Of a DNA stretch of 64,000 bases, positions 24,679-32,793 are shown one piece after another. Made by a program: the position numbers and the translations under genes. Positions within the stretch are counted from its first letter, which is position 1. Every line of letters begins with the position of its first letter. The stretch comes from Heritagella caecorum (GTDB taxonomy: Bacteria > Bacillota > Clostridia > Oscillospirales > Acutalibacteraceae). Where the stretch lies: the NCBI GenBank assembly GCA_904419035.1, contig CAJFQL010000007.1:1-64000 (forward strand), written 5' to 3'. Under the pieces are notes generated by a model. The model had not been told where the DNA came from. It saw only the letters and a list, made by a program, of their open reading frames with translations, and did not search any database.

Positions 24679-25074
24679 TTACAGCTTTTGGTTAAATTCG
24701 ATCTTTTCCCCATTGGGGCCCAAAATGGTGAAAAACTTCACGCCGTTATAAAACGGCAGGGACTGGACCCCTTTCTCCGGTTCGATAACCTGGTAGTGCC
24801 CGCTTTCCGTAATCAGGCGGTACACGCTGCCGACATCGGACACCGACAGGGCCAAATGGTCAAGGGCCCCGGACACCCCGGCGGCGTTGGGATTTACGAA
24901 GGTCTCAAATACGCAGTCCCCCAGCTTTAAAAAAGCCAGCAAAACGGCGCCTTCCTTTTCGATTTTCCAATCGACGGAAAACCCCAACCCCTTATAAAAA
25001 GCCAGGGTGGCGTCCATGTCCCGGGTGGGCAGGCCGATGTGGCCGATGCCCGTGATGTACGAAGCGATTGCCAT
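24679..25074 (-). CDS. VOC-family (glyoxalase-fold) protein
   Basis: 131 residues from the ATG at 25074, 8 bases after AAAGGAG; an ATG two codons upstream is too close to that site. It begins ITGIGHIGLPTRDMDATLAFYKGLGF and ends VKFFTILGPNGEKIEFNQKL, the two beta-alpha-beta-beta-beta halves of a glyoxalase/bleomycin-resistance fold, with metal ligands His (GHIGLP), His (LDHLALSV) and Glu (KIEFNQ). A lyase, epimerase or dioxygenase role is possible and the substrate is unknown. It is in an operon with the GH172 gene, so a sugar epimerase or isomerase step is an attractive but unproved idea. Confidence 0.85.
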   Translation of the reverse strand: MAIASYITGIGHIGLPTRDMDATLAFYKGLGFSVDWKIEKEGAVLLAFLKLGDCVFETFVNPNAAGVSGALDHLALSVSDVGSVYRLITESGHYQVIEPEKGVQSLPFYNGVKFFTILGPNGEKIEFNQKL

Positions 25075-25129
25075 AAACATGTCTCCTTTCTTGCCATAAG
25101 CCCATCGAGGGGCTTTGCCTTTCCCTTCC

Positions 25130-25158
25130 AGTATACAAGGAAACGGCCCCGATCGCAA
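25130..25158 (-). promoter_or_regulatory. Sigma-A promoter of the VOC-GH172 operon
   Basis: TTGCGA (25153-25158), a 17-bp spacer and TATACT (25130-25135) on the minus strand. Confidence 0.7.
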
Positions 25159-25175
25159 GCCGGCACGTGACATTT

Positions 25176-26474
25176 TTATGGCAATTTGCTTGCTTTTTCA
25201 CCCCGCGGCAAAAAAAGGCTCAGCTGGGCGGTAAACGCCCCGCCACGGTATTCGGTGAAAAAATCCCCCTGGTACCGGGCGGCGATATCCGACAGGATTT
25301 TAAACCCATAGCCGGTGCCATCGGGTTTTTCCCCCGGGGCCTTGGGGGACGGGTTCTGGCACTTGATCACCAGGTACCCGCTGACCAGCCCCGCCATAAG
25401 CGTAATCCCCGGGCGGCCGGTTTCTATCTGCCGGCAGGCCCGGATGGCATTATCCAGCAGATTCCCTAGGGCACTGCACAAATCCAGGTGGCTGATGGGC
25501 AGCTGGTCGGGCAAAAGCAGTTCCGCCCGAAAGGCAACGTGAAGCCGGTCGCACTGCTGCTTTTTTTCTTCCAGTACGGCGTTCACGATCGGAATGCCGC
25601 AATAGGGGTATTCCTTTGTGCTTTGAATCCGGGTGGACAGTTCCTGCAATAAATCTTTGGCTTCTTCCACGGCTCCGTCCTGTAAGAGGCGCAGCACCGA
25701 CGCCGTTAAATTGCTGTAATCGTGGCGGATTTTGGCCATTTCCTCCCGGCGCTCTTCAATGCTGGCATAGTGCTGCCGCTCGCGGTGGGAGAGATCCCGC
25801 ACCTGGTGGAGTTCCTGTTCCATCTGCTCTTTTTCGGCCTGGTTAAACAGGATATACGCCAGGCAAAACGCTCCGAACAGTACGCACGTGTAAAAGAGCA
25901 GGTAGCGCCGGAACTCTTCGCTGTAGGCGTCCGTTTCGTTGTGGTATAAGAGCAGCAGCGGCATCAGTTCCGCCATGAGAAAAACGGCGAACAAAGCCGG
26001 GAACCTGATCACTTTCCCCTTTTGGCGCAGGCGGCACCACCCTTCGCACACGCCCCACTGCAGCAAAAGCCCAATAAGGGCCGTTATGGCGCTGCCCATG
26101 GCCATCTCCGGCCGGGTAAAATCCAGCACGGCGACCGGTTCCGGTGCCAATAGCAGGCTGTAAATACCTTCCGATAAAATCTGTGCCACAATTAAAGACG
26201 CCAGCGCCAGCCGCTTTTCCTTTTTTGCCCCTTCGTACAGCACCTGCAGCAGCCACAAGCTGACAACCACCAGGAGTAGATCCTGCATCAGCAAAGCCAC
26301 CATGTTGGATAGGCATATTTTGAAGATCCCCAGCAATAGATACACGGCATACCAGCACCCCACCCGCTGCCAACGGGCCTTGATATTTCGCTTTGGTACC
26401 AGCATTTTTTCCAGGCAGAACCCCACAACCGGCCCACTGGAGGATTGGAACAGAAGGCTGAGAACGGACATCAT
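25176..26474 (-). CDS. GHKL-domain sensor histidine kinase (LytTR-type partner)
   Basis: 432 residues. Six or so hydrophobic helices fill residues ~1-215, then a dimerisation helix with the phospho-His in IRHDYSNL, and a GHKL ATPase domain with ALGNLLDNAIRAC (N box) and GTGYGFKIL (G box). It resembles AgrC-like kinases that sense peptides or membrane state. It starts 12 bases after its response regulator gene, which precedes it on the same mRNA. The ligand cannot be predicted; no autoinducer peptide gene is visible nearby. Confidence 0.9.
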   Translation of the reverse strand: MMSVLSLLFQSSSGPVVGFCLEKMLVPKRNIKARWQRVGCWYAVYLLLGIFKICLSNMVALLMQDLLLVVVSLWLLQVLYEGAKKEKRLALASLIVAQILSEGIYSLLLAPEPVAVLDFTRPEMAMGSAITALIGLLLQWGVCEGWCRLRQKGKVIRFPALFAVFLMAELMPLLLLYHNETDAYSEEFRRYLLFYTCVLFGAFCLAYILFNQAEKEQMEQELHQVRDLSHRERQHYASIEERREEMAKIRHDYSNLTASVLRLLQDGAVEEAKDLLQELSTRIQSTKEYPYCGIPIVNAVLEEKKQQCDRLHVAFRAELLLPDQLPISHLDLCSALGNLLDNAIRACRQIETGRPGITLMAGLVSGYLVIKCQNPSPKAPGEKPDGTGYGFKILSDIAARYQGDFFTEYRGGAFTAQLSLFLPRGEKASKLP

Positions 26475-26486
26475 ACGAACGCCCCC

Positions 26487-27200
26487 TTACAGATTCTGGC
26501 CAATATACCGGAAAAAACGGGCCCGTGTCTGGGCCATACACGATTTGCTGATGGGCAGGGTGTGTCCATTCTGCATAATCAGGCAGTCGGCTTCCAACTG
26601 GCGAACGCGGGCCATATTGGCCAGAAAGCTCTTGTGGCACTGGATAAACTGCGCCGGCAGCCGGGCCCCCAGCTCACTGAGCTTTTCATAGACCACATAG
26701 GTTTCGTCGTCGGTGTGGATTTCGGCGGTGTGGTTGTGGCTTTCCAGGTATAGGATTTTTTCCGTGGGCAGGGAAAACGCCTTGCCCCGGATAAAAAACG
26801 TGAGATACTGCTTTTCGCTGCGGCGGCGGCGGGATTTTTCCAAATACCGGTGCAGTACGTCGGGCTGCACCGGTTTCGTCAGGTACCCCAGTAAATTTAC
26901 CGTATCCAGCAGTATATATTGGGCGAACCGGTCGTTATAACCGGTCATGTACAGCACTTCCACTTCAGGCGTGAGGCGGTACAGCTCCCGCGCATAGTAA
27001 CGCCCGTCGTTTTTCCCTTCTTCAAATAGAAGATCCATACACACAATATCATATTGCCCGGGGTCCCGCATCAGCGCGTCCAACAGCTGCTCCGGATCCC
27101 GGTACAGGCCAACCGTTTCCACCCGTTCCTCTTTTTTCAGGATGGATTCGATTTCGCGTAAACTCAACGGATTGTCATCACAGGCGGCAATGCGCAGCAT
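26487..27200 (-). CDS. LytTR-family response regulator
   Basis: 237 residues from the ATG at 27200; GGGAGGG lies 10 bases upstream, and the longer frame to 27245 is rejected. The receiver domain is intact: acidic pair in ACDDNP, phosphoacceptor Asp in DIVCMDLLFEE, and Lys in LTKPV. The LytTR domain follows (FSLPTEKILYLESHNHTAEIHT...FIQCHKSFLANMARV). It pairs with the kinase directly downstream. In contrast to the lone LytTR protein at 13692, this one keeps every phosphorylation residue. A TATAAT at 27255-27260 on the minus strand may be its -10 box. Confidence 0.92.
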   Translation of the reverse strand: MLRIAACDDNPLSLREIESILKKEERVETVGLYRDPEQLLDALMRDPGQYDIVCMDLLFEEGKNDGRYYARELYRLTPEVEVLYMTGYNDRFAQYILLDTVNLLGYLTKPVQPDVLHRYLEKSRRRRSEKQYLTFFIRGKAFSLPTEKILYLESHNHTAEIHTDDETYVVYEKLSELGARLPAQFIQCHKSFLANMARVRQLEADCLIMQNGHTLPISKSCMAQTRARFFRYIGQNL

Positions 27201-27353
27201 GGCATTCCGGCCCTCCCCTCTCTTTTCGTTCCTAATGCGTGGCATACACTAATTATTATACTAAAAGAGTGCCCCTTTTTTCTGCTTTATTTTCGTTCCT
27301 TTTTCCCTTTTTTCTGCCGTGTGAGGGGCTTTTGAATTTTTTTTGCCAAAAGC

Positions 27354-27382
27354 TTGACATCCAGCGGCATATTGTATATATT
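27354..27382 (+). promoter_or_regulatory. Sigma-A promoter of the GntR-ABC operon
   Basis: Consensus TTGACA (27354-27359), a 17-bp spacer and TATATT (27377-27382). Confidence 0.88.
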
Positions 27383-27395
27383 GTATATATACAAT
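27371..27395. promoter_or_regulatory. Operator for the GntR/YtrA-type repressor
   Basis: A perfect 10-bp inverted repeat, ATTGTATATA-ttgta-TATATACAAT, covers the -10 box and transcription start of the operon whose first gene is the GntR protein. The arrangement fits autorepression. Confidence 0.75.
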
Positions 27396-27423
27396 ATTGT
27401 ATCTTGGAAGGGAGGCCACCCGG

Positions 27424-27804
27424 TTGCAGATTTATATCCAAAACACGGGGGAAACGCCCATCTACGAACAGATCGTATCGCAGATCAAAGCGCAGATCCT
27501 GTCCGGGGCTCTGCAGGAAGGCGATGCGCTGCCGTCGATGCGCACCTTGGCCAAGGAACTGCGCATCAGTGTGATCACCACCAAACGGGCATACGAAGAA
27601 CTGGAAAAACAGGGGTATGTGCGGTCCATCACCGGTAAAGGCAGTTTTGTGGCGCCGAAAAACCTGGAGCTTATACGGGAAGAAAACCTCAGGCAGATTG
27701 AAGACGCCATGCAGCGAATTGTATCCCTGGCGGCGCCCTGCGGCCTGAGCCTGGAGGATCTGATGCACATGCTCACGTTTTTTGCGAAAGGAGAAGACGT
27801 ATGA
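27424..27804 (+). CDS. GntR-family regulator, YtrA subfamily
   Basis: 126 residues from a TTG start at 27424, 8 bases after AAGGGAGG. The winged helix is typical: GETPIYEQIVSQIKAQILSG, then LPSMRTLAKELRISVITTKRAYEELEKQGYV. The short C-terminal helix instead of an effector-binding domain marks the YtrA subfamily, which regulates ABC transporters in response to cell-envelope antibiotics. It overlaps the ABC ATPase gene by 4 bases and should repress its own operon through the 27371-27395 palindrome. Confidence 0.93.
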   Translation: MQIYIQNTGETPIYEQIVSQIKAQILSGALQEGDALPSMRTLAKELRISVITTKRAYEELEKQGYVRSITGKGSFVAPKNLELIREENLRQIEDAMQRIVSLAAPCGLSLEDLMHMLTFFAKGEDV

Positions 27805-28670
27805 AATCGGCTTTTTGTCTGCAGGCCGTCACCAAGCGGTACCCGGCCCGGGAAAAAGCCCCCGGTTTTGCCCTGGGGCCGCTTAATCTCAGCCTGCCCG
27901 GCGGGTGTATTCTGGGGCTCATCGGCGAAAACGGCGCCGGAAAGACCACCACGCTGAAAATGATGCTGGGGCTCACCCGGAAAAGCGGCGGGCACATCGA
28001 ACTGCTGGGCCGCCCGGCGGGGGATGAAACCACCCGGGCCCACATTGGGGCCGTACTGGATGGGGTGTGTTTTCCCGGTGAGATGAACGCCCGCCAGGTG
28101 GGCCGCATGCTGGAAAAACTGTACCCCTCCTGGCGCATGGGGGCGTGGCAAATGTGGTGCCGCCGTTTTCAGCTGCCGGAGGAGAAAAAAATCGCCGCCT
28201 ATTCCAAAGGCATGCAGCAAAAACTGATGCTGGCCGCGGCGTTTTCCCACGACAGCCGGTTATTGCTGCTGGACGAAGCCACCAGCGGGCTGGATCCGGT
28301 GGCGCGGGACGAACTGCTGGACACCCTGCGGGATTTTGTATCCGACGAAAACCACAGCGTGCTGCTTTCCTCCCACCTGGTGGAGGATGTGCAGAAAGTG
28401 TGCGATTATGTGGCGCTATTACACCGGGGCCAGCTGCTGTTTTGCGAAGAAAAAGACCGGCTGCTGGAATCCTTTGCCCTGGTGCAGGGGCCAAAGGACG
28501 TCCTTATGCAGCTATCGAACCGGCGGGGCCTGCGGGAAAACGCGTTTGGCGCCACGGCGCTGGTGCCGCGCACCCAGGTACCCAGCGGGCTGATTTGGCA
28601 GCCGGCCGGGCTGGAAGACATTATGCTCTATACCTTACGGGGGGATCATCATGAAAGGACTGCTGTATAA
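27801..28670 (+). CDS. ABC transporter ATP-binding protein
   Basis: 289 residues. Walker A is GENGAGKTT, the signature is YSKGMQQK (a weak LSGGQ), Walker B is LLLLDEATSGLD, and the switch His is in LLSSHLVEDV. It is most like the ATPases linked with YtrA-type regulators, which serve antimicrobial-peptide or bacitracin-type resistance and envelope stress. Its stop lies 20 bases inside the permease gene, so translation is coupled. Substrate and direction are inferred from the family. Confidence 0.93.
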   Translation: MKSAFCLQAVTKRYPAREKAPGFALGPLNLSLPGGCILGLIGENGAGKTTTLKMMLGLTRKSGGHIELLGRPAGDETTRAHIGAVLDGVCFPGEMNARQVGRMLEKLYPSWRMGAWQMWCRRFQLPEEKKIAAYSKGMQQKLMLAAAFSHDSRLLLLDEATSGLDPVARDELLDTLRDFVSDENHSVLLSSHLVEDVQKVCDYVALLHRGQLLFCEEKDRLLESFALVQGPKDVLMQLSNRRGLRENAFGATALVPRTQVPSGLIWQPAGLEDIMLYTLRGDHHERTAV

Positions 28671-29247
28671 AGACCTATTGTCCCTGCGCCAGTTCCGGGC
28701 CATGGCGCTGATCATTGTGGCGGGCGTCTTGTCGTCTTTCTATTCGGGCCAGGTGGACATGGTCGCCACCCTGTGTATTATCCTGACGGCCACCATCCCG
28801 ATTTCCCTATTGGGGCTGGAGGAAAAAGCCCGGTGGAACACGGTGGCCCTGACGCTGCCTGTCTCCCGGCCGGTGCTGGCCGGGGAAAAATACCTGTTTG
28901 GGCTTGGGACCCTGCTTACCGGCACCGGGCTGGCCATCGGGCTGGGGATGGCGGTGATACCGGGCGCGGGGTACGAAACCGTCACCTTGTGCGCCGCCCT
29001 TTTCTGTTTTGGGATCATCATCCAATCGGTGATGCTGCCGCTGGTTTTCCGCTTTGGCATGGAAAAAGGGCAGCTGTTCACCATGGGGTTGCTGTTTCTG
29101 CTGGCCGCCGGGCTGGTGGTACTGGTGGGCAACGGCTGGCTGGCTCTTTCGGGCACGCTTCTCTGGGTACTGCCCATAGCGGCCGCCATCGTGTGGGGGC
29201 TTTCGCTCTTTCTTTCGGTGCGGCTCATCAAGGGGCTTGACCTGTAA
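28651..29247 (+). CDS. ABC-2-type membrane permease
   Basis: 198 residues with about six hydrophobic segments (starts ~15, 42, 75, 112, 145, 170). It begins MKGLLYKDLLSLRQF, the usual amphipathic N-terminus of ABC-2 permeases next to YtrA/YtrB-type genes. Size and position indicate it pairs with the ATPase at 27801. It ends 10 bases before a strong terminator. Confidence 0.88.
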   Translation: MKGLLYKDLLSLRQFRAMALIIVAGVLSSFYSGQVDMVATLCIILTATIPISLLGLEEKARWNTVALTLPVSRPVLAGEKYLFGLGTLLTGTGLAIGLGMAVIPGAGYETVTLCAALFCFGIIIQSVMLPLVFRFGMEKGQLFTMGLLFLLAAGLVVLVGNGWLALSGTLLWVLPIAAAIVWGLSLFLSVRLIKGLDL

Positions 29248-29255
29248 TAAAAAAA

Positions 29256-29291
29256 GACCGTCCTTCTTGCAAAAGAAGGACGGCTTTTTTC
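29256..29291. terminator. Bidirectional terminator
   Basis: CCGTCCTTCTT (29258-29268) pairs with AAGAAGGACGG (29273-29283) around GCAA, with A-run before and T6 after. Confidence 0.93.
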
Positions 29292-29294
29292 GTT

Positions 29295-29834
29295 TTACCG
29301 GTCGTTATGCAGCACCTCGCGCCGGATATAGGCAAACGTGGCTTTTTCCCCTTTTTCGGCTACCATGCGCAAGAGTTTCTCCAGCAGCGCCGCCGTTTCG
29401 GGGTGGATGATATAGTGGTCCCGGGAGTGTTCGTAGTACTCAATGGGGTCGGTCTCCCGGTATTTGCCGCCCCGGTACACTTTACTGGCCGCCAACCGGT
29501 CGCAGAACATCTCAGCCACATAGCGGGCCGGCATTTTCATGCCGCACATTTTGTGGTCGCCGTGGACATCGTAATCAATCCAGTATTCCAAATGGTGTTT
29601 ATTGCGGCCTTTGTGGTGCAGCCACGCGCTGCTGTACCCTTTTTCCCGGCGTTCGATATTATTGGGGCTTTGGGTGCCCTGGAAGTATTTCGCACCCACC
29701 CGGAATTCCACGGGGCTGTACTTGGAAAGGTCGTGCATGAGCCCCTGGCGGTACAGCCCAATTTGAAAACAGTGCTGCCGCACCAGGCGGCGGTGATGCT
29801 GAATGGTGCGCAGATGGCGCCATGCTTTGTTCAT
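29295..29834 (-). CDS. DUF5662-family protein
   Basis: 179 residues from the ATG at 29834, with AAAGGGG 7 bases upstream. It begins MNKAWRHLRTIQHHRRLVRQHCFQIGLYRQG, followed by LMHDLSKYSPVEF, the characteristic His-Asp...Ser-Lys motif of this family, and later WLHHKGRNKHHLEYW. The His/Asp pattern resembles an HD-like metal-dependent hydrolase, but no activity is established to my knowledge. It is a soluble single gene between two terminators. Confidence 0.85.
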   Translation of the reverse strand: MNKAWRHLRTIQHHRRLVRQHCFQIGLYRQGLMHDLSKYSPVEFRVGAKYFQGTQSPNNIERREKGYSSAWLHHKGRNKHHLEYWIDYDVHGDHKMCGMKMPARYVAEMFCDRLAASKVYRGGKYRETDPIEYYEHSRDHYIIHPETAALLEKLLRMVAEKGEKATFAYIRREVLHNDR

Positions 29835-29855
29835 GTCAAAACCCCTTTCCGATGA

Positions 29856-29890
29856 AAAAGCCCTCTGCCGGTGTGGCAGAGAGCTTTTGT
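29856..29890 (-). terminator. Terminator of secDF
   Basis: CTCTGCC (29863-29869) pairs with GGCAGAG (29875-29881), and TTTTT follows on the minus strand. Confidence 0.85.
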
Positions 29891-29909
29891 TTGTTGCAGC
29901 CAAATTTTC

Positions 29910-30872
29910 TTACGCTTTGGCACCGGCGGCCGCGCGCTTTTTCTTTTTGTGGTTCTGCCAAATGACATACAGCGGGCAGGAAATGCACAGCGACGAATAG
30001 CAGCCGCTGATCACACCAAACATCATGGGCAGGGCAAACGACGTAACGGAATCGAGCCCGTACGCCAGGCCCACCACATACACCACCGTAATGGCGGCGA
30101 AGGTGGTGATGGAGGTATTCAAGCACCGGGTAAAGTTCTGGTTAATGGAAACATTCATCTGCTCTTCATACGACACCTTCGGCCCGAGCACCCGGCGGTT
30201 TTCACGCAGGCGGTCGTACAGCACGATGGTATCGTTCAGCGAATACCCCAAAATCGTCAGGACCACAGCAATGAAGCTGTCGTTAAGCGGCATACGGAAG
30301 ATGACGAACACAAAGTACACCACCAGCACGTCGTGGATCAGCGCAATGACGCCGGTCACACCGGCCGACATACCGCCGATCTTCTTAAACCGGATGGCTA
30401 CGTACAAAATCAGCAGGATAGCCGCCAGCAGAATGGCCACCATGCACTTGGCAAAGAACATGGCGCCCATGGTCGCATCTACGCTGCTGGATTCACCCAG
30501 CTGCACGTTGGAATCGGGGAATGCTGCCTGCAGCTGATTCAGCAGGTCGCTCTGGGTCTGGGGATCCACCGTGCCCGTACCGGCAAAGTTCAGGCTGATC
30601 TGGTCCACCGTGTCGCTGCCGGCCGACGTCTGCACATTTTCGTTGATGGTCACTTCGGCGCTGGTGCCGGTGACATCCTTCGCAATTTGGGCCACCTGTT
30701 CGGTGTCCATATCGCCGCTGTAGGAATACTTCAAAATGGTGCCGCCGCGGAACTGCGTAGACAGTTCCGTGCCGAACAGAATATTGCACAGAAGGCCCAC
30801 CACCATAATCGCGGCCGAGATGATGAAATAGACTTTTCTGTGGCCGTAAAAATCAATGTTAAACTTTTTCAT
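29910..30872 (-). CDS. secF: Protein translocase subunit SecF
   Basis: 320 residues. One TM helix at the N-terminus, a periplasmic-type extracellular domain (~45-155) and five TM helices. Family motifs include FRGGTILKYSYSG, AILLILYVAIRFKK, VYFVFVIFRMPLNDSFIAVVLTILGYSLNDTIVLYDRLREN (key part GYSLNDTIVLYDRLREN) and RCLNTSITTF. With SecD it uses the proton motive force to help SecYEG export proteins. It overlaps secD by 14 bases and has GGAGG inside the secD end. Confidence 0.95.
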   Translation of the reverse strand: MKKFNIDFYGHRKVYFIISAAIMVVGLLCNILFGTELSTQFRGGTILKYSYSGDMDTEQVAQIAKDVTGTSAEVTINENVQTSAGSDTVDQISLNFAGTGTVDPQTQSDLLNQLQAAFPDSNVQLGESSSVDATMGAMFFAKCMVAILLAAILLILYVAIRFKKIGGMSAGVTGVIALIHDVLVVYFVFVIFRMPLNDSFIAVVLTILGYSLNDTIVLYDRLRENRRVLGPKVSYEEQMNVSINQNFTRCLNTSITTFAAITVVYVVGLAYGLDSVTSFALPMMFGVISGCYSSLCISCPLYVIWQNHKKKKRAAAGAKA

Positions 30873-32289
30873 TTTTAGGACCTCCGAACAGCCATTTGTG
30901 GCGCAGCGAATGATAACCGGACAGAGAGCGCAACATGAGCCGCACGCAGAACACGCTCATCACGAAGTTGCACACCACCCCGACGATCAGCGTGTAGCCG
31001 AAGGAGTAGATGGAACCGGTGGTGGAAGCGCCGAAGATCATCGACAGGATGTTGCTGGGCCCAAACACGGCCATCAGAATAATGGCCACGATAATCACGG
31101 TGATGTTCCCGTCGAAAATCGCCCAGAAGCTGCTGCTGTCGCCCTTCTTGATGGAACCGTCCAGGGAGCGGCCGGCCCACAGTTCTTCTTTAATGCGCAC
31201 AAAGGTAATGACGTTGGCGTCAACGGCCATACCAATGCCCAGGATGATACCGGAAATACCGGGCAGGGTCATGGTAAAGCTGTTGATGAACGGGAAATAC
31301 CCGCTGATGCAGGCAAAAGTAAGGCCCAAATGCCCCAACAGCGCAATCACCGCCACCACGCCGGGCAGACGGTACATAATAATCATAAACAGGGCAATCA
31401 GGATAAATGCGATAATCCCCGCCAGCAGCATGGCGTCCAGCGACGAAGCACCCATGGTGGGGCTGATGCTGCTGTAGCTGCTGACATCCAGTTTAAACGG
31501 CAGGGAACCGGCCTGGATCTTATTGGCCAGGGCCGACGCTTCCGCCGCGGTAAAACCAACGGTGCCGTCGGCATTGGTGCCGCCGCTGATGGTGCACTTG
31601 CCGTCCGGGATTTCTTCATTGACGGTGGGGTTCGAGATCATCACATCGTCCATCCAAATGGAGATGACCTGGCCGGTGAGACGTTTCGTGGCTTCGGCAA
31701 AAGCTTCTTTGCCCTTTTCGTCAAATTCCAGGGCGACCACATACTCGGTCGCACCGGTATTCGGATCCTGCTGGATCTGGGCTGTGGCCGAAACAACATG
31801 GCTGCCGTCCAGGATGACCTTGTCGGCGGTATCGCCCGACGGGGTCATGGCCACTTTATCGCCGTTGGCGTCCGTTTCGGTGGTTTCGTACTCATCGCCT
31901 TCACGGAAGGTGAGCTGTGCGGTCGAACCCAATTCCTGAATGGCGGCTTCGGGATCGAAATCCTTTTCTTCGCTGTTCCAGGGGAACCGGACAATAATCC
32001 GGTCATTGCTGGAATCGGTGTACAGCTCGTAATCGGTGATGTTGTTGTTCACCATGCGCAGCTTGATGACTTCTTCCGCCGCTGCCAACTGCTCATCGGT
32101 CGCATCGACCCCGTCGGCCGGGACAAACGTGGCTTCTACGCCGCCGCGGATGTCAATGCCCCAGCGGATGTCGCCGACGCCCTTAATGATGGGGCCGTCT
32201 GCGCCATACACGCCGAAAATGGCCGTGCCGGTAAAAACGAGCAGCAGGATGGCAACGATGAAAAATACAGCTTTGGGTGTTCTTTTCAT
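30859..32289 (-). CDS. secD: Protein translocase subunit SecD
   Basis: 476 residues from the ATG at 32289, with GGAGG 8 bases upstream; the reading frame to 32412 would cover the promoter. One N-terminal TM helix is followed by D-L-R-G-type RWGIDIRGGVEATF, a long extracellular domain, and five TM helices with GIILGIGMAVDANVITFVRIKEEL (key part GMAVDANVITFVRIKEEL). It pairs with SecF. It is driven by the near-perfect promoter at 32384-32412. Confidence 0.95.
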   Translation of the reverse strand: MKRTPKAVFFIVAILLLVFTGTAIFGVYGADGPIIKGVGDIRWGIDIRGGVEATFVPADGVDATDEQLAAAEEVIKLRMVNNNITDYELYTDSSNDRIIVRFPWNSEEKDFDPEAAIQELGSTAQLTFREGDEYETTETDANGDKVAMTPSGDTADKVILDGSHVVSATAQIQQDPNTGATEYVVALEFDEKGKEAFAEATKRLTGQVISIWMDDVMISNPTVNEEIPDGKCTISGGTNADGTVGFTAAEASALANKIQAGSLPFKLDVSSYSSISPTMGASSLDAMLLAGIIAFILIALFMIIMYRLPGVVAVIALLGHLGLTFACISGYFPFINSFTMTLPGISGIILGIGMAVDANVITFVRIKEELWAGRSLDGSIKKGDSSSFWAIFDGNITVIIVAIILMAVFGPSNILSMIFGASTTGSIYSFGYTLIVGVVCNFVMSVFCVRLMLRSLSGYHSLRHKWLFGGPKNEKV

Positions 32290-32383
32290 GCGTAGTTCCT
32301 CCAAATAATGTGTTTTGCAAGGCTGCGGAATAACCGGAAAACGGCATTTTTCGTCCTTTCGCAATCTCGCGGCAACATCTTTT

Positions 32384-32412
32384 ATTATAGTAAATACGGC
32401 CCCGGTTGTCAA
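32384..32412 (-). promoter_or_regulatory. Consensus sigma-A promoter of secDF
   Basis: TTGACA (32407-32412), a 17-bp spacer and TATAAT (32384-32389) on the minus strand. The -35 box sits in the 9-nt centre of a perfect 9-bp inverted repeat, CGGCCCCGG...CCGGGGCCG (32397-32423). Confidence 0.92.
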
Positions 32413-32423
32413 TTCCGGGGCCG

Positions 32424-32793
32424 CGGCATTTTGCGGGAAAGCCTGCGAATTTTCACAAATAAAATCCTAATAAGACACTATTTGGGTATTTATGGGTAAA
32501 CCATAATATCTCAAATATTCATTTAATAAAAACCTACACTAGTAAATGTGATACAAACAAAGCAATCTTCATACCAACAGCAAATGGCACCATTATCATC
32601 ACTTGATTTGTACTGAATCGTAGCGTCATAAAAAACCATATTTTACATGAAGTATATGCTAATTGCATTTGAATACCGCCATGTCATTTTTCCTCCTCAG
32701 ATTGGAAAACTGCTTTTCCCATATTTTCGGACTCCTCTGCGCCAACTATGACGCAGCATTTACCGAAAGGCTCGCAGCAATCGCCGGTTTTCC
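32424..32793. other. AT-rich intergenic region without an intact gene
   Basis: About 370 bases, clearly richer in A and T than the neighbours, between the secDF promoter and the end of the YczE-like gene. I see no tRNA, riboswitch or terminator. The only coding trace is the interrupted small frame at 32523-32687. A weak inverted repeat CTGCG...CGCAG lies near 32738-32757. Confidence 0.6.
32523..32687 (-). pseudogene. Possible small Cys-containing ORF interrupted by an in-frame stop
   Basis: An ATG at 32687 follows GAGGAGG by 6 bases, an excellent ribosome site. It reads MTWRYSNAISIYFM, then TAA (32643-32645), then continues in the same frame for 38 more codons with four Cys (ICCWYEDCFVC) to a TAA at 32523-32525. 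Either a 14-residue peptide is made, or this is a decayed small gene. Codon use is AT-rich, unlike the neighbours. The function is unknown. Confidence 0.3.

Noticed and set aside
32424..32793. tRNA or riboswitch in the AT-rich gap
   Set aside because: No T-loop GTTCGAATC-like sequence, no CCA end and no conserved riboswitch core was seen.
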